Assembly: GCA_028278245.1 (NCBI GenBank)
Contig: JANQEQ010000012.1
Span: forward strand, 1 to 64,000
Length of the DNA stretch: 64,000 nt
Direction of reading: 5' to 3'
Source of the DNA: Phycisphaerales bacterium
GTDB taxonomy: Bacteria; Planctomycetota; Phycisphaerae; Phycisphaerales; SM1A02
Shown one piece after another: positions 1 through 9,183 of the stretch. A model generated the notes under the pieces. The model had not been told where the DNA came from. It was given only the letters and a program-made list of their open reading frames with translations, and searched no databases. The translations under genes were made by a program, and so were the position numbers. The stretch's first letter is position 1, and every line of letters begins with the position of its first letter.

Positions 1-202
1 GTTGCCCACCCGACATTCCGGGCATACGCATGTCTGAAACAATGACATCAAATCGTTTCTCACCGAGGTATTTCAGAGCTTCTTCACCACCTAAAGCAAA
101 AGTCATATCCCAAATCCCACTCCTGGATCTCAATATACGGCGTAATCCGTCCAGAACATTTTTTTCGTCATCAACGAAGAGAATTCGTTTATTTTCAGTC
201 AT
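1..202 (-). CDS. Response regulator receiver protein, N-terminal part (cut by window edge)
   Basis: The first 67 residues of a response regulator are visible; the rest lies beyond position 1. The sequence opens with the receiver signature ILFVDDEKNVLDGLRR, giving the acidic pair and the first beta strand. The probable phospho-acceptor Asp is in the 'FDVIVSDMRMPGMSG' stretch near residue 55. The ATG overlaps the TAA of the upstream GGDEF gene (TAATG), so it belongs to the same minus-strand operon and is probably translationally coupled. The output domain cannot be seen. Its first 30 residues resemble the other two REC proteins of this operon, which suggests duplication within the cluster. Confidence 0.9.
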   Translation of the reverse strand, partial: MTENKRILFVDDEKNVLDGLRRILRSRSGIWDMTFALGGEEALKYLGEKRFDVIVSDMRMPGMSGGQ

Positions 203-1227
203 TATGCCGCCCCTTTATGTTGGTGCGATTCTTCATGAACAACTTGTTCAACCCGTTTTAAATCTTCTCTGAATTTCGTAACTGTGTTCCGTCCGTTCTT
301 TTTGGATGCGTAGAGCGCTATGTCAGCATCCTTAACCACGCTTTGCCAACCGTTCGCAGGTCCCTCGGCTACTCCCATGCTTACCGTGATCCTGAGGTAT
401 CTATTGTTAGTGGGGTGCGGTATCTTCAGATCCCAGACCGCATTGCGAATTCGCTCCGCCATCGAATGTGCCTCAAGAAGTGTGGTCTCAGGAAGGAGTA
501 CTACAAATTCCTCTCCGCCGTACCGACCGGGCACATCGCATGTGCGAGTCACTTTCTGGATTCGATTGGCAATCGCACGTAGTACATCATCTCCTTCGGG
601 GTGTCCCCGGTTGTCGTTGAATAACTTGAAGTGATCGACATCAATCATAATAACGCTGTATGGATGTCTATTTCGTTCGGACCGCGTATGTTCAGTGTCG
701 ATACATTCTTCCCACACCCTTCGGTTGAACAGTTGCGTCAATGGGTCAAACCTGCTCAGTTGGGTGAGTTTGATGTTCTGTTCTGCAAGTTTTTCAGACA
801 GCCGGGCAGCGTATGCAGCCATTTTTTCCAGTGCTTTTTTCTGTTCGACGCTGTCAATCACCTTCTGAATGGTGCATTTCATAAGTTCCGGCGTTGCTGA
901 TCCCTTGGGGAGATAGTCGTCGGCACCTGCCTTCATGACTTCCACTGCAATCGATTCACTTCCCTGACCTGTCAGCACCACAACAGCGCAGGAATGCCCT
1001 TCCTCCCGTATGATCCGCAGCATTTGAAGCCCGTCCAGCCCCGGCATGGTGATGTCAGTAATGACAGCGTCCAATGTGCTCTCATGTATCAATTCCAACG
1101 CGTCTTCTGCACTACTCACGAAGAGCATATTCCATTTCATCCGCTGATTGCGTAGCGCCCGTCGTAAACCATCCAGCATATGAGGCTCGTCATCGACAAA
1201 GAGAATATTCTTCTTGTCATTCATCAT
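202..1227 (-). CDS. Response regulator with GGDEF domain (diguanylate cyclase)
   Basis: 341 residues. A receiver domain occupies about residues 7-125, with VDDE near the start, phospho-acceptor Asp in 'DAVITDITMPG' and the conserved Lys in 'DDYLPKG'. A short helical linker (about 126-165) leads to a GGDEF domain. The active-site motif is GGEEF at about residue 236, inside 'GRYGGEEFVVLLPE', so the enzyme should make cyclic di-GMP from GTP. I see no clear RxxD inhibitory site directly before the motif. The ATG follows an AGGAGG motif and overlaps the stop of the PAS kinase gene (1224-1227). Phosphorylation by that kinase is the likely control, which is inference from gene order. Confidence 0.93.
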   Translation of the reverse strand: MMNDKKNILFVDDEPHMLDGLRRALRNQRMKWNMLFVSSAEDALELIHESTLDAVITDITMPGLDGLQMLRIIREEGHSCAVVVLTGQGSESIAVEVMKAGADDYLPKGSATPELMKCTIQKVIDSVEQKKALEKMAAYAARLSEKLAEQNIKLTQLSRFDPLTQLFNRRVWEECIDTEHTRSERNRHPYSVIMIDVDHFKLFNDNRGHPEGDDVLRAIANRIQKVTRTCDVPGRYGGEEFVVLLPETTLLEAHSMAERIRNAVWDLKIPHPTNNRYLRITVSMGVAEGPANGWQSVVKDADIALYASKKNGRNTVTKFREDLKRVEQVVHEESHQHKGAA

Positions 1228-3893
1228 GCAGCCTCCTGTTGTGGTTGGGTGGATTCTGTAGCAATCGGCAGACGTATGATGAAAGTCGTTCCAATCCCTG
1301 GTTCTGTTTCAAGGCGGAGCGTTCCACCGTGTTTATTGACGATCACATCGTGGCTGATGGCCAATCCCTGACCGGTACCCTTTCCAACATCCTTTGTTGT
1401 GAAAAATGGATCAAAAACCTTTTGCTGAATCTCTTCAGGTATCCCACCCCCCGTATCGCAGACCCGGATCTCGACGGATTCTCCGTCCCGCCGCGTGCTC
1501 ACCTTGATCTGACCCTTTCTGTCATCTCCCTCACTGACGTTCTCCCCAATTGCATCTGCTGCGTTGACCACAATGTTTAGAACCACCTGGTTAAATTCTC
1601 CCACCAGGCATGGCACCATGGGTAGATCGGCCTGAAAGTCGGTCTCCAGATCCGCGACGTACTTCCAGCGGTTGCGACAGACGGTGATGGTGCTGTTGAT
1701 GGCTTTATTCAAATCGATGGGTGTTTTCTCCTCCCCGCCCGGATGGGAAAAATCCTTCATGGCCAGAACGATCTCTGCAACACGGTCCACCCCATCGAGG
1801 GTCTGCTCGATGGCCGTAGGGATCTCCTCTTTGATGAATTCCAGATCGATTTCCTCGATCATCCTTCGGAATTCGTCGGCACGTTCCTGCCATCTTTCTT
1901 TGGGGGCATTCAGATCCACCAACTCGCCGCACCGGGAGATGATCGCCATCAGTTCTTCGACACTCTCGCGAACGAACCTGGTGTTATCGCCCACGTACTG
2001 GATCGGTGTATTAATTTCGTGCGCGATACCAGCAGCAAGCTGTCCGATCGATTCCAGCTTCTGAGCCTGCTGGAGTTGACCCTCCAATTCTTTTTGCCGC
2101 GTCACATCACGTTTGACAGCGACGTAGTTGATGATCTCTCCGCTCTCGTTCATGATCGGGGAGATCGTCGCATCCTCGTAGAAAAGTGTGCCGTCCTTCG
2201 CCTTGTTTGTAAATCGACCGTTCCAGGTCTCGCCCGCCAGGATCGTCTCCCACAGATCTTTGTAAAACGATTCGTCATGTTCTCCACTGTTGAGAAGGCG
2301 GGGATTGGCTCCGATTGCTTCCTCGCAGGTGTAACCGGTAGTACGCTCGAACTGAGGATTGACATACTGAATCACGCCATCAGTGTCGATGATGACGATC
2401 GTCTCTGATGCCGCCTCGATCGCCGACTTCAGGCGTGCTTGTGACTGTTCATTTTCCACACGCTCGCTGATATCGCGAGCCATCCCGATAGAACACCATT
2501 TACCATCCAACTGGAAGGCTGAAAGGGAGAGATCAATCGGGATCTCCGTGCCATCCTTGCGCAGTGCTGGTAACTGAATGGTCTTTCCAACCGCAGCACC
2601 CTCTCCGGTCATCTGGAAGGCTGGAAAAGCCTTGTAGTGGGCATCACGGAGCCGCTCGGGAGTGAGAACTTCGTGTACCTTCCTGTTCGTAATCTCTTCC
2701 CATGACCAGCCGAAGATGCGCTCTGCCGCTTTGTTCCAGAAGGCAACCTTCCCCTCATGGTCCATCATTACGATGGCGTCCTGTGCCGCCGATGTGATCG
2801 CACGCATCTTTTGTTCACTGTCTCTAAGGTTATTTTCGGCCTTGATACGATCTGAGAGGTCAACAAAGCTCTCCAGCAGGTGAGGTTTCCCATCGAGCAT
2901 AATTGTTGTAACAGTTTTCATAACATGACGCTGGTCTTTACTGTTGGTCAGAAGGATACAGTCCCGGCAGTCGACTGTTATGCCCTTGTCAGTCACTGGG
3001 CAGGCGCCGCGCGCGTTAGGACACACGAAGTCATGGCACACTTTTCCTGTGATTTCTTCAATCGGTGCTCCGATCAGGGTTGCGGCAGCGGGATTGACTT
3101 CGACAATCACATGGGTTTCGGGATCGATAATCATGATGCCAGCCTGGAGATTCTGTAGGATCGACTCTTGTCGAGATAAGCTCTCACGCAACTTTTCATC
3201 CGATCGTCTGCGATCTGTCACGTCTTCGAAGACTGCGAATACATATCCTGAAGTAAGACGATAAACGTAATTTTCACGCCAACCGCTATTCCGTTCATCT
3301 TCATAAAGATTGGCTGGGACAAACTCGGGCTTGCTTGTCTGCCAGACCCGTCTAAGTACATTGAGAAGGCCAAAATCCTCGACACCCGGGAAAGCTTCGG
3401 TCACGCGCTTGCCGATTACGTCTTCTTTGTCAACCTTCTCAATACGCTCAGCAGCAGGATTGAAATCCACGATAATAAAATCTTCACCATCATGAACCGC
3501 GTCATATACCGCAACGCCACACTTCATGTTTTCGAATATGCCCTCGAACCACTCCTCACTCTTGCGCAGTGCCTCCTGAATACGGTCGCGTTCACGGATA
3601 CCCCTCCACAGATATGAGACACCGAGGGCGAGTCCACCCAAACCTAGTGTCCATAGGACAAAATATACCATTGCCTCTACAACCACCTGGTTTCGCGTGG
3701 GTAACTGCTGCGTCTTCTCGTACACCTCGAATAAGTGCCGGCCAAACATCATAAAGATGATAACCGTCCATAACACGGCAAGGATGAAGGCATAACGCTT
3801 CACGAATAATAACAGTGAAGGGTAGTTCTGATGTGATATGGGATGTGTCATCATCTCGTGCTCTCCGGACGTTTGATCATGCGCTGTCTTCAT
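1224..3893 (-). CDS. Membrane-bound multi-PAS sensor histidine kinase
   Basis: 889 residues. Two hydrophobic segments (about 28-48 and 70-92) place the N-terminus in the membrane. At least four PAS modules follow, roughly at 110-230, 240-350, 355-475 and 480-605. The phospho-acceptor His lies in 'GQLAAGIAHEINTPIQY' near residue 620. The ATPase domain near the C-terminus has the N box 'VLNIVVNAADAI' and the G boxes 'DTGGGIP' and 'GKGTGQGLAIS'. The second PAS carries a cysteine group (CHDFVC, GACPVTD, CRDC) that could sense redox state or metal. The gene overlaps the GGDEF regulator by ATGA and probably phosphorylates the receivers encoded beside it. The ligand is unknown. Confidence 0.93.
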   Translation of the reverse strand: MKTAHDQTSGEHEMMTHPISHQNYPSLLLFVKRYAFILAVLWTVIIFMMFGRHLFEVYEKTQQLPTRNQVVVEAMVYFVLWTLGLGGLALGVSYLWRGIRERDRIQEALRKSEEWFEGIFENMKCGVAVYDAVHDGEDFIIVDFNPAAERIEKVDKEDVIGKRVTEAFPGVEDFGLLNVLRRVWQTSKPEFVPANLYEDERNSGWRENYVYRLTSGYVFAVFEDVTDRRRSDEKLRESLSRQESILQNLQAGIMIIDPETHVIVEVNPAAATLIGAPIEEITGKVCHDFVCPNARGACPVTDKGITVDCRDCILLTNSKDQRHVMKTVTTIMLDGKPHLLESFVDLSDRIKAENNLRDSEQKMRAITSAAQDAIVMMDHEGKVAFWNKAAERIFGWSWEEITNRKVHEVLTPERLRDAHYKAFPAFQMTGEGAAVGKTIQLPALRKDGTEIPIDLSLSAFQLDGKWCSIGMARDISERVENEQSQARLKSAIEAASETIVIIDTDGVIQYVNPQFERTTGYTCEEAIGANPRLLNSGEHDESFYKDLWETILAGETWNGRFTNKAKDGTLFYEDATISPIMNESGEIINYVAVKRDVTRQKELEGQLQQAQKLESIGQLAAGIAHEINTPIQYVGDNTRFVRESVEELMAIISRCGELVDLNAPKERWQERADEFRRMIEEIDLEFIKEEIPTAIEQTLDGVDRVAEIVLAMKDFSHPGGEEKTPIDLNKAINSTITVCRNRWKYVADLETDFQADLPMVPCLVGEFNQVVLNIVVNAADAIGENVSEGDDRKGQIKVSTRRDGESVEIRVCDTGGGIPEEIQQKVFDPFFTTKDVGKGTGQGLAISHDVIVNKHGGTLRLETEPGIGTTFIIRLPIATESTQPQQEAA

Positions 3894-3913
3894 CCTCTCA
3901 ACCTCTTCTGCGC

Positions 3914-5071
3914 TCAGGCTACTGAATCCATCACTGCGCGTTCATCCGATTGATGAGACTGATCAGCCAGCTCGTGTTTGATCGTTTGAAACTCGCTCTT
4001 GATCTTCAGGAATGCCGCATAGATCGCAGGATCAAAATGCTGTGGTGCTACTTCATCCATGATGCTCAAAACTTGTTGTTCCGGGAATGCCGGTTTATAG
4101 GGTCTTGCGTGTGACAGCGCGTCGTACACGTCAGCCACAGCAACGATCCGAGCCGGGAGCGGGATCTCATTGCCACGGAGGTTTCTTGGATACCCGCTCC
4201 CATCCCACTTCTCGTGGTGAGACCGCGCGATAATCGCAGCCTGTTGGAGAAGTGGATTATTAAAGGTACTCGGAGTCGTTGTATGGTCATCCCCTGGTAA
4301 GCGCAGGAATATCGCCAAACCCATTGGATCATGCTTGAGTATTTTGTATCCGATCTGGCAATGCTGCTGCATGAACTTCCATTCCAGCGAGTTAAGGTGG
4401 CCACGCTTGAGCAGTATGGTGTCCGAGATTCCAATCTTACCCAGATCGTGCAGTAGACTGGTATGTGAGATCATTTCAGTAAAGTCACATGGCATCCCAA
4501 GGTTTTCTGCGATTGCGCGGCAGTAACTACCCACTCGCGCGACGTGGTTTCCAGTCTGTTCATCACGGTATTCGCCCGACTTAGCCAAACGCCAAATGAT
4601 CTCCAGGCGTGATTGCTCCAACTCAAGCGTGCGCTTACGGACTTTGCATTCAAGTAGTTCGTTGTGATCTCTTAGCTCATCCTGATAGGACTTCAAACGA
4701 AGCACGCTATGAAGACGTGCAATCAGGTCTTCTGTGACGATCGGCTTATTGAGCAGATCAACCGCCCCAAGTTCCAGCGCACGTCGTTTGAGATCTACGT
4801 CAGCCAACCCAGTAAGAATGACGACCGGGATATCTTGCGTCGCATCTGAATTCTGTAGCGTGGCCAGCAGGTCGAGTCCGTCTCGTTCAGGCATCGTGAC
4901 ATCTGTGACGATGGTGTCGAAAGAAACCGCCTGAACTTTCTCCAGCGCATCATCCACACTCTGCGCAAAATGCATATTCCAACAATCGTGCTGACCACGA
5001 AGTGCGCGACGTAATGCGTCAAGAACGAATTTTTCGTCGTCTACAAACAAGATTGTTCTCGTACAGGGCAT
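3914..5071 (-). CDS. Response regulator with HD-GYP domain (cyclic di-GMP phosphodiesterase)
   Basis: 385 residues. The receiver domain (about 6-125) has the Asp in 'DTIVTDVTMPERDG' and the Lys in 'LLNKPI'. A coiled linker joins it to an HD-GYP domain (about 165-350). Metal ligands and signature are visible: 'LLHDLGKIG' near residue 206, 'HHEKWDGSGYPRNLRG' near 290 and 'ADVYDALSHARPY' after it. HD-GYP enzymes hydrolyse cyclic di-GMP, so this gene opposes the GGDEF gene of the same operon. It is the first gene of the visible cluster. A GGAGG motif sits six bases before the ATG. The roughly 450 bp upstream should hold the operon promoter. Confidence 0.93.
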   Translation of the reverse strand: MPCTRTILFVDDEKFVLDALRRALRGQHDCWNMHFAQSVDDALEKVQAVSFDTIVTDVTMPERDGLDLLATLQNSDATQDIPVVILTGLADVDLKRRALELGAVDLLNKPIVTEDLIARLHSVLRLKSYQDELRDHNELLECKVRKRTLELEQSRLEIIWRLAKSGEYRDEQTGNHVARVGSYCRAIAENLGMPCDFTEMISHTSLLHDLGKIGISDTILLKRGHLNSLEWKFMQQHCQIGYKILKHDPMGLAIFLRLPGDDHTTTPSTFNNPLLQQAAIIARSHHEKWDGSGYPRNLRGNEIPLPARIVAVADVYDALSHARPYKPAFPEQQVLSIMDEVAPQHFDPAIYAAFLKIKSEFQTIKHELADQSHQSDERAVMDSVA

Positions 5072-5527
5072 TCATTGCCTCCGTACAATCATGACCGGTT
5101 GAGCCGGCGTAACAATCTGTACGATGTGACCGCAGCATTCTGAGGTACGTCCACATCACCACGGAAATCCAACATTCAAGACCTCTACCGCACATTACGT
5201 CCCGATCATTCGGGTTTACTGATCTGGCTTTCAGCGATCAGTGTGGTAATGCTCGAGAAATCATGAAGTAGGAGCTAAGTTTCTGTATCGCCCGGTTTAA
5301 GGCACTCATTGAATTGGATAAAAAAAGTTTCAGATGGATTTGTGAATCAAGGGTGTCAATACTGTTATAGCGACCGAAAGCTTGACATTATTGGTCACAT
5401 TGCAGTTAACCCGTGTCGCTGGGAGATACCGCAAGCAAACATATTCCATGGATCTAATAGGCTTTCTTGTTGTATCAACAAGAGGAGTTCATATAACAAG
5501 ATGGACCATTCGTGAATAAACCATATG
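5072..5527. other. Gene-poor stretch upstream of the sensory operon
   Basis: No open frame here has convincing coding character. The longest, on the plus strand at 5309-5515, has a Cys- and Asn-rich product with no recognisable motif. The stretch should hold the minus-strand promoter of the REC/HD-GYP/PAS-kinase operon. It contains one clear inverted repeat (5465-5483), listed separately, and ends at the integrase-like remnant. Confidence 0.5.
5465..5483. repeat. 19-bp perfect inverted repeat
   Basis: TCTTGTTG, a three-base TAT centre, then CAACAAGA: eight base pairs without mismatch. It lies alone between the integrase-like remnant and the sensory operon. It could be a regulator site or a hairpin in the operon leader. 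No T run follows on either strand, so it is not a standard terminator. Confidence 0.5.
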
Positions 5528-5764
<237 letters not shown>

Positions 5765-5907
5765 GTCAGTGTGGGATATTCTAGCTCCACCACACATTGT
5801 GATGCAAGAAACCGGATCCCCACCACCGAGTCAATTAAAAACTTTCCAGAGTCAACCAATCCACCTCCTGCTGGGATTCATTCAACATCAATCATGAGCA
5901 GCCAATA

Positions 5908-6501
5908 TTATTTGGTGTTGATTGTACTTGGGTGCCACTCCTCCGCGAGGATGGCCCAGCGTTGGTGATCTCGCCAACGGCCGCCGAGCTTGATGAGCCG
6001 CGTGGCGGTTCCCTCATAACGGAAGCCAAGTCTTTTGACCAGAGCGATAGAACGTGAGTTGTTCGGCTGGATCCCCGCCTCAACACGGTGCAGTTTCAAT
6101 TGGTGAAAAGCCCGACTAATCACCAACGTTATCCCTTCGGCCATGTAACCTTGTCTCGTATGTGGTTCAAAGCCGTAGTAACCGATGTATGCACTCTGAG
6201 TGAAGCCACGCACAATCTCATTGAGGTTCACCTGGCCCACAATGACATCATCATCGTTGCGGCAAACGAAATGTCTTTCACAATTCTGCTGTCTCCCCCG
6301 CCGCAAGAGTTGAGCGTAATAATCAGGAGTGATCCGCTGAAACACGAAATTGCTATGGAGACTTCGGCTGGCGCGCATTGCGGACAAGAATTCTTCGCAA
6401 TCACCTGGGGCAGGTCGGCGCAGATAAACCCGCTTGCCCGTATAGAGCGCACGTTTTCGTTTGGGGGATTTCGTATTTCGGCTTCGGCTCATCGTTTCCA
6501 T
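5908..6501 (-). CDS. GNAT-family N-acetyltransferase (RimJ/RimL-like)
   Basis: 197 residues with the layout of the RimJ/RimL-type GNAT family: 'KRVYLRRPAPGDCEEF' at the start, the core strand 'IVGQVNLNEI', the acetyl-CoA loop region 'EPHTRQGYMAEGI' and the C-terminal 'NNSRSIALVKRLGFRYEG', which is characteristic. The family transfers acetyl from acetyl-CoA to protein N-termini or small amines; the substrate cannot be told. The Lys/Arg-rich N-terminus may be a few codons too long. A second ATG at 6492 has better spacing to the upstream GGAGA. It stands alone, with no operon partner. Confidence 0.88.
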   Translation of the reverse strand: METMSRSRNTKSPKRKRALYTGKRVYLRRPAPGDCEEFLSAMRASRSLHSNFVFQRITPDYYAQLLRRGRQQNCERHFVCRNDDDVIVGQVNLNEIVRGFTQSAYIGYYGFEPHTRQGYMAEGITLVISRAFHQLKLHRVEAGIQPNNSRSIALVKRLGFRYEGTATRLIKLGGRWRDHQRWAILAEEWHPSTINTK

Positions 6502-6562
6502 GTCTCCTCATAGAAAAAAGCACCATCATATTCGGATCATAAATGAAACAGAGGCATACAAA

Positions 6563-6585
6563 AACCTCCGGTGTTACCGGAGGTT
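6563..6585 (-). terminator. Rho-independent terminator of the repeat-protein gene
   Basis: AACCTCCGGT - GTT - ACCGGAGGTT is a perfect ten-base-pair hairpin. On the minus strand it is followed directly by TTTTGTATG. It lies 34 bases after the stop codon of the large secreted protein gene. Confidence 0.8.
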
Positions 6586-6618
6586 ATGTAATTTGTTTGT
6601 GTGTGATGTGGAAGGGGA

Positions 6619-9183
6619 TTATTCGCACGGTCCCCACTCTCCTAAGACGGCGAAGATATCATCTATATTCACCGAGCAATCTTCGGTAAGATCGCCAGTA
6701 CAGTAAGGTGGGCACGGGTCGGGGCACACTCCCCATAGACCAAGAATCGCGAAGATGTCATCGATGTTAACCTGATCATCGCCGGTCAGGTCAGCAGGGC
6801 ATGCGGAGTCTGGAGTGCTGGCGAGCCAGATGTCATAACCCTGGCCGGGAATGTGATTCCCTTCCCACGCAATAAAGAGACGATCATCGCCATACGCTGT
6901 TCGAGACCACATCTGAATTGATGGATCAAGATCAGTTCCGATCGGTTCGTTTGCGCCGATCGGCATACCACTTGCGTCATACTGTTGACTGAACAGTGTC
7001 GGATATCCCTGTCGATAATCAGTCCAGACGATTGTGATATTACCCATGCTGTCGGCGGCGATGCTGGGATCTTCGTGGTTGAAGGAATTACCGTCATCAT
7101 TCACCTGGAAATCGGCGCTGAGCGGAGAACCTGCTGCATCGAAACGGCGAGCATAGATTGCTGGCTCGTCATGACGGTAGTCAGTCCATGTCACGGTAAA
7201 TGATCCGTCCGGTGCCATTGCGACTGTTGACTCGCGCCTGGTGACAAGTCCGCCGGATCCATCATTGAGAATGTAGTTCGTTCCGATTCTGTTACCGGCG
7301 ACGTCGAACAACTGACCATAGATATTATAGCCAAAACCAACGCCGTCGTTTTGCGACCAGATAACGACAAAGTTCCCCGCAGCGTCCATACCAAGATCAC
7401 CGCTGGTCTGTGTCCGATACGGTGGATCTGTATTCACTCTTACATTGTTCCCCAGAGGCATACCGTTATCGTCATAGCGCTGAATGAAGACATCATAGGA
7501 ATCGATGATTGAATCCATCCAGAGAACGATGAAGCTATCGTCGGGCGCCACCGCCAATTCCACGCCATACTGCGAACCTTCTGCTGATTCGTTGACGTGC
7601 GTGTTTGTTCCAAGCGGCGTTCCGGATGCATTATATCGTTGGATGAATATATCGGAAAAAGTAACGCGTCCATCGACCCAGCCAACCACGGCAGTTCCCG
7701 CATCATTCATTGCCACCTGAGCGTTTCTGTTATGGACATCGGTTCCATCGTCGTTGACGAGTAGCTCTGGACCAATTGGATTGCACTGCGCGTCAAAGCG
7801 ACGCATGAAGATATCTTCGTTACCGTTTCTCATATCTTCCCAAACCACGATGCTTGCTCCGGAGCCGTCCACAGCAACCCCCGGATAAGTCTGATTACAC
7901 GCATCCACATCATCGTTGAGCACCTCTTCGTCACTCACCGGCTGATGGTTGATGTCATAACGTCGCATTAGTATGTCGTGAACTTCCGGCGCCGAATAAT
8001 GATCAGATTGCCAGGCAAAGACTGTACGACCAAGATGATCATGCGCGACGGCTGCTGCGGTATACGCGGTTGATGATGAAGTGGGCTGAGCGATAATCTC
8101 GTTAGTGCCTATCGGATTTCCAGCTGCATCAAGCCACTGACCCAATATCGTGCGGAGGCTGTTGATGTAATCATGCCACGAGATAATAAAATCCCCGGCA
8201 GGTGACATCGCGATGACAGGATTCATGTTGTAGGTGCCAGCCTGATTTTCATCAATTCGGAAATTTACACCGACGGGCAAACCACCAGCACCGATGAGCT
8301 GCGCGAATATGCCATTGGAAAACTCATCCCGCCCGTCTGCCCAGGTAATGACTGCATGATCATCGCTGCTCATTGCAACATCAGGTTGGCCGTGATCCGA
8401 ATCCGTGCCGTCATCACTGATCCAGATCGGATCTGTCAGAGGAGTAGTGTCCGGGGCATATGCACGAGAAAAAATCTCCGTGAAGTAAACATCAGCATCA
8501 ACCCACGCCACGGTGAACGCACCGGAAGGACTCATCGCAACGGCCGGCAATGTAGCCAGGGAAAACTCACCCGGCACGTTGATCTGAAAACTATCCCCGG
8601 TTGGAGTACCAAGGTTGTCAAAATGACGACCGAAAACGAAATATCCGGTGCTGAACACCTGCCAGACGACGAGGAAGTTACCTGCAGCATCGCAAGCCAC
8701 ATCAGGTTCGGATTGATCAGTGCCGATTCCCCCTTCATTCACTGTGAAGCTTGCGCCTAGTGGATTACCCATTGCATCGTAACGGCGCGCATAAATTTCC
8801 ATGTCACCTGTACGGTTATCCTGCCAGACCACGACGAAATTGCCCGATCCATCTACTGCAACGGATGGCGCTTCTTCGTCGATACCGCGCACATCATCCT
8901 GATTCACTTGGAAACTGGGGCTGAGCGATAAGCCGTTTGAATCATACAAGCCGACTCGAATATCGGCCGTGCCGTTCCGTTCATCAATCCACGCAGCAAT
9001 GATGTTACCGGTAGGTGTTGCGACAATGACTGGTTCTGATTGATCCAGTCCGAGGCCGGATATGTTGTTCACCTGCTGGCTTTCGAGCACATCTGCAAAT
9101 GCTGCTTGTGTTGCGGCAAATACGAAGCTAGAAATTATAACCTTCAGCCCCCTGCCCCTAAATTTTGTACATGTCCATTTCAT
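6619..9183 (-). CDS. Exported repeat (beta-propeller-like) protein with dockerin-like C-terminus
   Basis: 854 residues from the ATG at 9183, which has GGAGG eight bases upstream and begins a signal peptide (MKWTCTKF..., hydrophobic to 'AAFADV'). The open frame extends 24 codons further upstream, but that part is not signal-like. The body is about a dozen repeats of roughly 55 residues of the form 'VAVDGSGNFVVVWQDNR ... YARRYDAMGNPLG', typical of beta-propeller or sheet-forming surface proteins. The last 60 residues hold two EF-hand-like loops, 'DLTGDDQVNIDDIFAILG' and 'DLTEDCSVNIDDIFAVLG', with CPxDL/C spacing. This resembles type I dockerins and is frequent at the ends of exported Phycisphaerae proteins. 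Function unknown; surface attachment or substrate binding is a guess. Confidence 0.85.
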   Translation of the reverse strand: MKWTCTKFRGRGLKVIISSFVFAATQAAFADVLESQQVNNISGLGLDQSEPVIVATPTGNIIAAWIDERNGTADIRVGLYDSNGLSLSPSFQVNQDDVRGIDEEAPSVAVDGSGNFVVVWQDNRTGDMEIYARRYDAMGNPLGASFTVNEGGIGTDQSEPDVACDAAGNFLVVWQVFSTGYFVFGRHFDNLGTPTGDSFQINVPGEFSLATLPAVAMSPSGAFTVAWVDADVYFTEIFSRAYAPDTTPLTDPIWISDDGTDSDHGQPDVAMSSDDHAVITWADGRDEFSNGIFAQLIGAGGLPVGVNFRIDENQAGTYNMNPVIAMSPAGDFIISWHDYINSLRTILGQWLDAAGNPIGTNEIIAQPTSSSTAYTAAAVAHDHLGRTVFAWQSDHYSAPEVHDILMRRYDINHQPVSDEEVLNDDVDACNQTYPGVAVDGSGASIVVWEDMRNGNEDIFMRRFDAQCNPIGPELLVNDDGTDVHNRNAQVAMNDAGTAVVGWVDGRVTFSDIFIQRYNASGTPLGTNTHVNESAEGSQYGVELAVAPDDSFIVLWMDSIIDSYDVFIQRYDDNGMPLGNNVRVNTDPPYRTQTSGDLGMDAAGNFVVIWSQNDGVGFGYNIYGQLFDVAGNRIGTNYILNDGSGGLVTRRESTVAMAPDGSFTVTWTDYRHDEPAIYARRFDAAGSPLSADFQVNDDGNSFNHEDPSIAADSMGNITIVWTDYRQGYPTLFSQQYDASGMPIGANEPIGTDLDPSIQMWSRTAYGDDRLFIAWEGNHIPGQGYDIWLASTPDSACPADLTGDDQVNIDDIFAILGLWGVCPDPCPPYCTGDLTEDCSVNIDDIFAVLGEWGPCE

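Noticed and set aside
5309-5515. A 68-codon plus-strand ORF upstream of the sensory operon
   Set aside because: Product without motif, contains the inverted repeat at 5465-5483, no ribosome site.
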